From NCBI GenBank assembly GCA_002295885.1, contig DBGM01000038.1, forward strand, positions 3,275 through 10,686: a stretch of 7,412 bases of DNA, in the 5' to 3' direction. Positions within the stretch are counted from its first letter, which is position 1. Each line of letters begins with the position of its first letter. Shown here one piece after another: positions 1-7,412 of this stretch. The stretch is from Phycisphaerales bacterium UBA854 (GTDB lineage: Bacteria; Planctomycetota; Phycisphaerae; Phycisphaerales; SM1A02). The notes beneath the pieces were generated by a model. It ran no database searches. It had not been told where the DNA came from and was given only the letters and a program-made list of their open reading frames with translations. The translations under genes and the position numbers were made by a program.

Positions 1-1
1 G

Positions 2-469
2 GTCGCCGGCACCATCGGTGCCATGCTCATGTTCCTGCTCAGTCGCAAGCTGCTCTACAAGCCGGTTCGACGACGCATGGAACGGCACCCCAAGCTGATG
101 GCCTTCGACGACGCCGCCGGCAGGGAGGGCTTCAAGCTGATGTTCCTGCTGCGATTGGCCCCCGTGAACTACTCGCTGCTGTGCTACATCCTGTCGGTCT
201 CTTCGGCGAAGTTTCGGCCCTACGCCCTGGCCTGCCTGGGCATGTTCCCGGGCAACATCTCGACCGTCTACTTCGGCTTCACCGCCCGCCACGTCACCGA
301 GGTGGCCTCGCACCAGACCAGCACCAACTGGGTCAAGGAAGTCTCCATCTACGCCGGCCTCGGGTTCGCCATTCTGGCCAGCGCCGTGGTGGCCCGAATC
401 GCCATGCGGGCGGTCAGGAGGATGCAGGACCCCCCATCCTCCGACCCGCAAACCGATACCACGGCCTGA
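2..469 (+). CDS. TVP38/TMEM64 (VTT/DedA-like) membrane protein, 5' end cut off
   Basis: The reading frame is open from base 2, and the first in-frame ATG (base 23) lies inside a conserved glycine-rich segment (VAGTIGAMLMFLLSRKL). The true start is therefore probably left of the window. Visible in order: the end of a VTT-type segment with G..GA..FLLSRKL; a basic loop (RRRMERHPKLMAFDD); the family hallmark LLRLAPVNYSLLCYILSVS; then FRPYALACLGMFPGNISTVYFGF; and a final transmembrane helix (about IYAGLGFAILASAVVARIAM) followed by a short polar tail. Members of this SNARE-associated/VTT family are integral inner-membrane proteins related to DedA, with proposed roles in lipid or membrane homeostasis; the substrate cannot be told from sequence. 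The gene ends 104 bp before the protease gene on the same strand. Family assignment is fairly sure; function is not. Confidence 0.82.
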   Translation, partial: VAGTIGAMLMFLLSRKLLYKPVRRRMERHPKLMAFDDAAGREGFKLMFLLRLAPVNYSLLCYILSVSSAKFRPYALACLGMFPGNISTVYFGFTARHVTEVASHQTSTNWVKEVSIYAGLGFAILASAVVARIAMRAVRRMQDPPSSDPQTDTTA

Positions 470-496
470 TTTCCGGCCAGAAAGCCCATTCACTCA

Positions 497-525
497 TTGC
501 CAGCATGGCATACGGGCAGTAGGTT
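497..525 (+). promoter_or_regulatory. candidate sigma70-like promoter for the protease gene
   Basis: TTGCCA (497-502, five of six to TTGACA) is followed after 17 bp by TAGGTT (520-525, three of six to TATAAT). Transcription would start near 532 and give a leader of about 42 nt holding the 541-555 hairpin and the Shine-Dalgarno. The -10 match is poor and promoter rules for this lineage are not known to me. An overlapping small inverted repeat, TGCCA-GCA-TGGCA (498-510), could instead be a weak terminator stem for the upstream gene or an operator. Confidence 0.22.
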
Positions 526-540
526 GAAGGTTGGAGAGAC

Positions 541-555
541 GGGCCATATCGGCCC
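541..555 (+). promoter_or_regulatory. leader hairpin next to the protease ribosome-binding site
   Basis: GGGCC-ATATC-GGCCC is a perfect 5-bp GC stem with a 5-nt loop. It ends 4 nt before GGAGAA (560-565), the Shine-Dalgarno that sits 8 nt before the ATG at 574. The hairpin leaves the Shine-Dalgarno free, so it may stabilise the mRNA 5' end rather than block translation. The structure is seen directly; the role is a guess. Confidence 0.35.
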
Positions 556-573
556 CTATGGAGAAAGATCGAG

Positions 574-3843
<3,270 letters not shown>

Positions 3844-3869
3844 GCGGCTCGATCAACCCAAGACTGCAC

Positions 3870-3899
3870 CGAAGGGGTCCGCCACGGCGGGCCCCTTCG
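3870..3899. terminator. bidirectional hairpin between convergent genes
   Basis: CGAAGGGGTCCGCC and GGCGGGCCCCTTCG form an almost perfect inverted repeat with one G-U pair on the + transcript. Counting a 4-nt loop, the stem is about 13 bp. It sits 27 nt after the protease stop and 13 nt after the rmuC stop on the other strand. Neither side has a clear T-tract, so it may act as a strong stem-type terminator or 3'-end stabiliser rather than a textbook intrinsic terminator. Confidence 0.65.
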
Positions 3900-3912
3900 T
3901 CATTGACGGGAA

Positions 3913-5145
3913 TCAGTCGGTAGCTTCGTCGGCCGCCTCGAAGTCGGGGAGCTGGAGGAGTTCCTCGGAGCTCGATTCAGGAAGCGACTCGACGTCCCGG
4001 AGCTTCCGTTCCATGGCCCGCGTGCGGACTCCGGTCTCCTGGATGGTCTTCTGGGCGGTACCGAGCTGCCGACGCAGCTTGTCGAGGACATCGCCGAACT
4101 TGCCGAACTCGGTCTTGACCGCCCCCAGCACCTCCCAGACCTCGCTCGAACGCTGCTCGATCGCGAGCGTCCGGAAGCCCATGCGGAAGGCGTTGAGCAT
4201 CGCGGTCAGCGTCGTGGGTCCGGCCAGAATGATCCGATGCCGGCCCTGGAGTTCATCGAGCACGTCGGGACGACGGAGCACCTCGGCGTAGAGCCCTTCG
4301 ATGGGCAGGAACAGGATGCCGAAGTCGGTGGTGTGGGGAGGTGAGATGTACTTCTCCCGGATCTCCTTGGCACACAGGAGGACGGCCCGCCCCAGATCGG
4401 TGGCGGCCTTCTCGGCCGCATCGCGGTCCGCGGATTCGATGGCATCCTGCAGTCGGAGGTAGTCCTCCTGCGGGAACTTCGAGTCGATGGGCAGCCAGAC
4501 CTGATCGATGGTGCCGTCGCGGGGGCCCGGAAGCCGCACCGCGAACTCGACGTGATTGGACGAGCCCGGAACGGTCTTGACGTTGCGATCGAACTGATCG
4601 GGGGTCAGCACCTGCTCCAGAATGCTCTCGAGCTGCACTTCCCCCCAGGTCCCGCGGGCCTTGACGTTGCTCAGGACCCGCTGCAGATCTCCGACCCCCT
4701 CGGCCAGCCCCTTCATCTCACCGAGACCGCGGTGCACCTCCTCGAGGCGCTTGCTGACCTGGGCGAAGGACTCCCCGAGCCGCTTCTCGAGCGTGCCCTG
4801 AAGCTTCTCGTCGACGGTGACCCGCATCTCCTCGAGCTTCTTCTCGTTGCTGGCCTGCAACTGGGTCAGCTGGGCGGACTGGGTGGCCGCCATGGCCTTG
4901 ATCGTGGTGACCATCGTTTCGGACGCCTGGCCGAGGCTGCGGGACACCTCTTCACGAAGCTCCTTGGAGGAGGACTCGCGCGAAGCACGGGCCCGCTCGA
5001 ACTCGTCACGCATGCGACGCTCGAACTCGGTGGTGTCCGCGGTGGCCGTCAGCTCGGGTGTGCTTCCACCACGCCGCAGCAGCACCAGATTGGCGACGGC
5101 CAAGAGGATCAGGAGAACGACGAGGACGAGCAGCGTTTCAAGCAT
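3913..5145 (-). CDS. rmuC: RmuC-family DNA recombination protein
   Basis: This 410-residue protein has the RmuC layout: an N-terminal membrane helix (about 3-24, LETLLVLVVLLILLAVANLVLL), a long charged coiled coil (about 36-155), then the RmuC domain (about 160-380). The domain shows KARGTWGEVQLESILEQVL (162-180), VEFAVRLPG (199-207), WLPIDSKFP (217-225), FGILFLPIEGLYAEVLR (275-291) and GPTTLTAMLNAFRMGFR (309-325). E200 with D221-x-K223 fits the PD-(D/E)xK-like nuclease core proposed for the family. RmuC limits inversion at short inverted repeats in E. coli; its biochemical activity is poorly defined. It is slightly shorter than the E. coli protein (about 475 residues). The ATG at 5145 is chosen because later starts lose the membrane helix, but no Shine-Dalgarno is visible before it. 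The gene follows the PEP-CTERM-like gene by 60 nt on the same strand with no clear terminator between, so co-transcription is possible. Confidence 0.92.
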   Translation of the reverse strand: MLETLLVLVVLLILLAVANLVLLRRGGSTPELTATADTTEFERRMRDEFERARASRESSSKELREEVSRSLGQASETMVTTIKAMAATQSAQLTQLQASNEKKLEEMRVTVDEKLQGTLEKRLGESFAQVSKRLEEVHRGLGEMKGLAEGVGDLQRVLSNVKARGTWGEVQLESILEQVLTPDQFDRNVKTVPGSSNHVEFAVRLPGPRDGTIDQVWLPIDSKFPQEDYLRLQDAIESADRDAAEKAATDLGRAVLLCAKEIREKYISPPHTTDFGILFLPIEGLYAEVLRRPDVLDELQGRHRIILAGPTTLTAMLNAFRMGFRTLAIEQRSSEVWEVLGAVKTEFGKFGDVLDKLRRQLGTAQKTIQETGVRTRAMERKLRDVESLPESSSEELLQLPDFEAADEATD

Positions 5146-5205
5146 GGGGCAGCCAACAGCCTACCCGCTCGCAGGACGTGGGACCAATCGAACCGTCGCA
5201 GCCGA

Positions 5206-5730
5206 TCAGCGGCGACGACGTCGGGCGGCGAATCCGATCGCTAGCAGAGCGATGGCTCCGGGAGCCGGCACCAGCTGCGGGGCATCGGGGGACATGAACA
5301 CCCAACCGTCCATCGATCCGTCGGAGACGAGGCGGGAGTCGACCCCCACCATGGATGACACCCAGGGATCGCCCATCGAGTCGCTGGTCCAGTAGTGCCA
5401 GTAGTCTTCGATACCGTCCTGCCAACCGGCCCCGGTGCCCCAGTCGTAGTCGTCGAAGGCGGTGATCCCCATCAGGAACACGCCCCATTCGCTGGTGGAG
5501 TAGTCGAGGGCGAAGCCGTCGATCTCGTCGGCGATGGTGGTCATCAGGTCCCAACCGGTGGTGCCTTCACCCTGCCAGGAGACTTCGAAGAGGTAGCCGT
5601 TTCCGTTCTGGAAATCGATCTGGACGGTCGAGGTGTTGAGACCGGTACCGACCTGATAGGTGTCCATGATCGCAGCCTGGGCGCCGGTGGCGCAAAGCAG
5701 CACGGAGCATGCGGTGAAGAACTTGTTCAT
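5206..5730 (-). CDS. PEP-CTERM-like anchored protein with transcobalamin-C-like (DUF4430-type) domain; putative corrinoid binder
   Basis: This 174-residue exported protein has three parts. A signal peptide (1-19) ends at TGAQA. A beta-rich body follows (about 20-148). A C-terminal sorting tail has VPAPGA (154-159), a short hydrophobic stretch (160-168) and RRRRR (170-174), as in PEP-CTERM-like tails recognised by exosortase systems. The body carries VQIDFQNGNGYLFEVSW, GTTGWDLMTTI (56-66), EWGVFLMGI (81-89), YWHYW (110-114), W123..S..GV and SDGSMDGWVF (136-145). This order resembles the transcobalamin C-terminal / DUF4430 fold (T..D.L, G.fv..I.G, YW.Y, dG....W.f), and also the tail pattern of SCO2322-type actinobacterial proteins. 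That resemblance is motif-level only. A cobalamin riboswitch in its leader independently points to B12, so I infer surface capture of a corrinoid. A strong Shine-Dalgarno (AGGAAAGG) precedes the ATG. Certainty is high for a secreted sorted protein and moderate for B12 binding. Confidence 0.85.
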   Translation of the reverse strand: MNKFFTACSVLLCATGAQAAIMDTYQVGTGLNTSTVQIDFQNGNGYLFEVSWQGEGTTGWDLMTTIADEIDGFALDYSTSEWGVFLMGITAFDDYDWGTGAGWQDGIEDYWHYWTSDSMGDPWVSSMVGVDSRLVSDGSMDGWVFMSPDAPQLVPAPGAIALLAIGFAARRRRR

Positions 5731-5733
5731 CTG

Positions 5734-5741
5734 CCTTTCCT
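5734..5741 (-). promoter_or_regulatory. Shine-Dalgarno of the riboswitch-controlled gene
   Basis: On the minus strand AGGAAAGG ends 3 nt before the ATG, with its AGGA core 7 nt away. This is one of the clearest ribosome-binding sites in the window and fixes the start at 5730. It is the likely target if the riboswitch works on translation. Confidence 0.6.
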
Positions 5742-5813
5742 TTCATCCCGAATCGCGCGGGTTACACAAAGTTCATGCCCCCACGGATGCAGTCGTCGGC
5801 AGATGAGTGCCGA
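5742..5813 (-). promoter_or_regulatory. probable expression platform of the cobalamin riboswitch
   Basis: Between the aptamer and the Shine-Dalgarno, the minus strand can form two hairpins: TCGGCA-CTCATC-TGCCGA (5813-5796, perfect 6-bp stem) and CCCG-CGCGATT-CGGG (5761-5747) just before the Shine-Dalgarno. No stem followed by a U-run is present, so a transcription terminator is unlikely and translational control is the better guess. I found no long anti-Shine-Dalgarno sequence, so the switching fold is unresolved. Confidence 0.4.
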
Positions 5814-5960
5814 TCGACCCCGGTTCGCGTCGGGGGCGGTCCAGCCAGATCCCGGTATCCCGACTCGCCGCCCCTCCCCGGGGCAGCTCACGGTGACGCG
5901 TTCGCGACGGATTCACACCGCCTTCCCCGCGATCCAGCGTGGTAACTGTACCATTTCGAC
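5814..5960 (-). promoter_or_regulatory. Cobalamin (B12) riboswitch aptamer
   Basis: Read 5'->3' on the minus strand, the conserved elements appear in the right order. First a small stem TGGTA-CAGT-TACCA (5953-5940), then GGGGAA (5928-5923). Next is GGCGGTGTGAATCCGTC (5922-5906), holding the hallmark GGTGnnAATCC with its 5-bp stem, then CGCGTCACCGTGAGC (5900-5886), matching CGCnACnGTnAG. An 8-bp stem with a GGGGA loop follows (5887-5867; arms GCTGCCCC and GGGGCGGC). The B12 box is GAGTCGGGATACCGGGATC (5866-5848), close to AGYCMGGAGACCKG. Last is a CCCCG/CGGGG hairpin (5835-5818) whose loop contains GACGCG, complementary to CGCGTC in the core and thus a candidate for the L5-L13 kissing contact. 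Outer ends (P1) are not resolved, so borders are approximate. Such aptamers normally lower downstream expression when B12 is bound. It lies about 85 nt before the PEP-CTERM-like gene. Confidence 0.9.
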
Positions 5961-6047
5961 TCCGGATTGCAACCTAAGCACCTGACCCGCATGGATTTCG
6001 CACAAGTTGCCCAGATGCCGGACGCCGCAGATCAGGTGACGGATGGC

Positions 6048-7118
6048 TCAGTTCGAGCCGACCGACTCCAGTTCGGCGTCGTCGGATGCACTCCCGAGCA
6101 GAATGGCCAGCCAGCGAAGATCGTCCGTGTGCTCCAGCAGGATCTTCACCACCATGGTCAACGGAACAGAGAGCACCATGCCCACGGGGCCCCACACCCA
6201 TCCCCAGAAGACCATCGAGAGGAACACGACGAGGGTGGACAAGCCGAGCCGACGCCCCATCATCTTCGGCTCGAGGATGCTTCCGACGGCCGTGTTGATG
6301 ATGAGATACCAGACCGCGACCACGACCCCCCCTCCGATTCCATCCAGAATCAAGCCCAGCACGATCGGGGGGATCGAGGCGATGATGGAACCGAGGGTGG
6401 GAATGAAGTTCAGAAGAAAGGCGAGAAGCCCCCAGAGCACCGGGTAGTCGACTCCCATGAGCCAGAGGAAGACCGTGGAGGTGACGGCCACGATCAGGCT
6501 GCACTGGGTCTTGACGGCCAGATAGACCCGGAGATCACCCAGCACGCTGGAGGCCCATTCCACATCCTCATCGGGATTGCCGCTGATGATACGAAGCTTG
6601 CGGGGCAGGACCGCGGCTTCGGCCAGCACGAATACGACCGTCAACATCACCAGAACCGTGTTCGAAAGGACGGTGGCCACCGCAGACAGCCCGCTACTGA
6701 GCAGGCCGGTCAGCTTGGAGGAGTCGAACTGCTCCCGGATCTGGGCGGGCGACACCGCCACGTCATGACCCGCCAGCCAGGCCACGATGTGGTTCACCGG
6801 CTCCTGAAGCTCCTTCTCGTATTCCGGCAGGCGGGCCTGGAAGCTGCTGATCGAGGAGGTGACCACGAGTGAAAGAACCACGAAGGCGACGAGAACAACC
6901 AGGAAGACCGTCAGGACCGCAGCCCAATCGGGTAGCCCCTTTCGTTGCAGCCAGGTCACCGGAGGGGTGCAGATGACGGCCAGAAACACGGCCACCAGAA
7001 TGGGCAGAATGATCGCCGAAGCCGCCTGCAGGCCCGCAATCAGCACCACGATGCATGCAATGATCAGGAGGATTCGGAGGCTGGCCGGCAGAGTGGAGGT
7101 GGTTGGCATATCCCTCAT
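6048..7118 (-). CDS. AI-2E family (TqsA/PerM-type) membrane transporter
   Basis: This 356-residue polytopic membrane protein has the layout of the AI-2E transporter family. An N-terminal pair of helices (about 14-50) is followed by a third (64-87). A soluble insert (about 90-145, SSFQARLPEYEKELQEPV...) precedes further helices near 147-171, 204-222, 226-257, 262-280 and 295-328. Family motifs are NFIPTLGSIIASIPP (237-251), N275...EPKMMGRRLGL (283-293) and WGWVWGPVGMVLSVPLT (305-321). Despite the name, members differ in substrate: TqsA exports autoinducer-2, while relatives have been described as Na+/H+ antiporters. No luxS or quorum gene is in view, so the substrate is open. The ATG at 7118 has no clear Shine-Dalgarno. 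An ATG three codons in (7109) has GAGGG only 2 nt away, which is too close, so the start is uncertain by a few residues. The gene is divergent from the prepilin-like gene. Confidence 0.9.
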   Translation of the reverse strand: MRDMPTTSTLPASLRILLIIACIVVLIAGLQAASAIILPILVAVFLAVICTPPVTWLQRKGLPDWAAVLTVFLVVLVAFVVLSLVVTSSISSFQARLPEYEKELQEPVNHIVAWLAGHDVAVSPAQIREQFDSSKLTGLLSSGLSAVATVLSNTVLVMLTVVFVLAEAAVLPRKLRIISGNPDEDVEWASSVLGDLRVYLAVKTQCSLIVAVTSTVFLWLMGVDYPVLWGLLAFLLNFIPTLGSIIASIPPIVLGLILDGIGGGVVVAVWYLIINTAVGSILEPKMMGRRLGLSTLVVFLSMVFWGWVWGPVGMVLSVPLTMVVKILLEHTDDLRWLAILLGSASDDAELESVGSN

Positions 7119-7196
7119 ATCGGCGATGAGAGGCCGCAGGGGGCGAGAAAAACATGCACAACAAGCCCAAGAATGGGGTTTTTAGCCATCTATTCC

Positions 7197-7224
7197 TTGG
7201 ATACATGCAGGCTGGCAATATACT
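7197..7224 (+). promoter_or_regulatory. candidate promoter for the prepilin-like gene
   Basis: TTGGAT (7197-7202, weak -35) and TATACT (7219-7224, five of six to TATAAT) are spaced by 16 bp in the most AT-rich stretch of the window. Transcription would begin near 7231, giving a leader of about 160 nt. On the minus strand the same block contains TATATT, so it might also serve the divergent AI-2E gene about 100 bp away, but no good -35 accompanies it. Confidence 0.35.
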
Positions 7225-7232
7225 AATATTGC
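7215..7232. promoter_or_regulatory. operator-like inverted repeat over the -10 element
   Basis: GCAATAT-ACTA-ATATTGC is a perfect 7-bp inverted repeat that covers the candidate -10 element TATACT. It runs into ATTGCAAT (7228-7235), a second perfect palindrome, so the block holds three copies of the GCAAT/ATTGC half-site. A dimeric repressor bound here would block the promoter. The regulator is not identifiable from this window. Confidence 0.45.
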
Positions 7233-7240
7233 AATTTGTC

Positions 7241-7361
7241 GCACGAATGTGCCATTGGGAGACCTTTGAAGGTAGCCTGCACTGGGGCGGCGGAACGGGG
7301 TTTGTTTCACACCCCGCCTGAACAATGAGCCAACTCTACGGGAGTGGCGAACGATTACCTT
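7241..7361 (+). other. hairpin-rich leader before the prepilin-like gene
   Basis: Four local stems follow one another: GCAC-GAAT-GTGC (7241-7252), ACCT-TTGA-AGGT (7262-7273), CGGGGT...ACCCCG (7296-7301 with 7311-7316) and ACTC-TACGG-GAGT (7333-7345). A long-range pairing AAGGTA (7269-7274) with TACCTT (7356-7361) could close the whole block, though it competes with the second stem. It matches no riboswitch consensus that I recall. No coding frame here is convincing. Confidence 0.3.
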
Positions 7362-7389
7362 GGTATCCCCCACATCTGGAAACTGAACT

Positions 7390-7412
7390 ATGAAGAAGCG
7401 AGCATTCACTCT
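7390..7412 (+). CDS. Start of a type IV pilin-like / pseudopilin protein, cut by the window edge
   Basis: Only 23 bases are present, encoding MKKRAFTL (the last codon begins CT and so must be Leu). This is the usual start of a class III prepilin leader, MKKRAFTLIELLVV..., cleaved by the PilD-type prepilin peptidase and very common in planctomycetes, including DUF1559-type pseudopilins. GGAAA (7378-7382) lies 7 nt before the ATG and fits a ribosome-binding site. Which pseudopilin family it belongs to cannot be told. Confidence rests on the motif plus the Shine-Dalgarno. Confidence 0.75.

Noticed and set aside
4552..5244. A 230-codon plus-strand frame opposite rmuC.
   Set aside because: It is a shadow of rmuC: no domain, no ribosome-binding site, Leu/Gly-rich composition. 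The minus-strand frame has all RmuC motifs.
5945..5972. Minus-strand promoter-like pair TTGCAA - 16 bp - TACAGT upstream of the PEP-CTERM-like gene.
   Set aside because: The -10 element falls within the 5' stem of the riboswitch aptamer, so a start there would cut off part of the RNA. The promoter must lie further upstream.
5395..5985. A 196-codon plus-strand frame crossing the PEP-CTERM-like gene and the riboswitch.
   Set aside because: It runs antisense through both a coding sequence and a conserved RNA structure and has no protein features.
5967..6872. A 301-codon plus-strand frame opposite the AI-2E gene.
   Set aside because: The product is a His/Asp/Gln-rich string typical of the complement of a hydrophobic membrane protein gene.
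7148..7183. AAAAAC...GTTTTT with an inner CCCA-AGAA-TGGG stem, resembling a small terminator.
   Set aside because: The inner stem is only 4 bp and the outer arms are separated by a 12-nt bulge. It lies between divergent genes, where no transcript needs to end.
7182..7409. A 75-codon minus-strand frame in the divergent intergenic region.
   Set aside because: It crosses the AT-rich promoter block and the pilin gene start, has no good ribosome-binding site and no known motif.

Overview
The window is GC-rich and densely coded. Several features point to a planctomycete of the Phycisphaerae type. One secreted protein ends in a PAPGA / hydrophobic / poly-Arg tail (PEP-CTERM-like), a large secreted protease ends in a dockerin-like GDFN...VNVDDLL...NWN...CP tail, and an MKKRAFTL pseudopilin start is cut by the right edge. 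This assignment is an inference from protein style, not from a marker gene.

Layout, left to right. (1) The 3' part of a TVP38/TMEM64 (DedA/VTT-like) membrane protein on +. (2) A 1089-residue secreted serine protease on +. It has a signal peptide, a propeptide, a lysyl-endopeptidase-like catalytic domain, two BACON-like domains, a P-domain, a cadherin-like domain, a Cys-rich beta domain and a dockerin-like tail. (3) A strong hairpin between convergent genes. (4) On -, an RmuC-family protein, preceded 60 nt upstream by (5) a small secreted PEP-CTERM-like protein. (6) On -, a cobalamin riboswitch in the leader of that small gene. (7) On -, an AI-2E-family membrane transporter. (8) A 271-bp divergent intergenic region with an operator-like inverted repeat, a promoter candidate and a hairpin-rich leader, followed by (9) the first codons of a prepilin-like gene on +.

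The most interesting unit is (6)+(5). The leader of the small secreted protein carries the conserved core of a B12 riboswitch: GGGGAA, then GGTGTGAATCC, then CGCGTCACCGTGAG, then a B12 box AGTCGGGATACCGG. The protein body has the layout of a transcobalamin C-terminal-like / DUF4430 domain (GTTGWDLM, EWGVFLMGI, YWHYW, GSMDGWVF). Together they suggest a surface-anchored corrinoid-binding protein made when B12 is scarce. rmuC lies directly downstream and may be read from the same transcript.

The gene-free stretch 5731-6047 is largely filled by the riboswitch and its expression platform; I see nothing convincing in 5961-6047, including no clear terminator for the AI-2E gene. No tRNA, rRNA, CRISPR array, insertion sequence or attachment site was seen.
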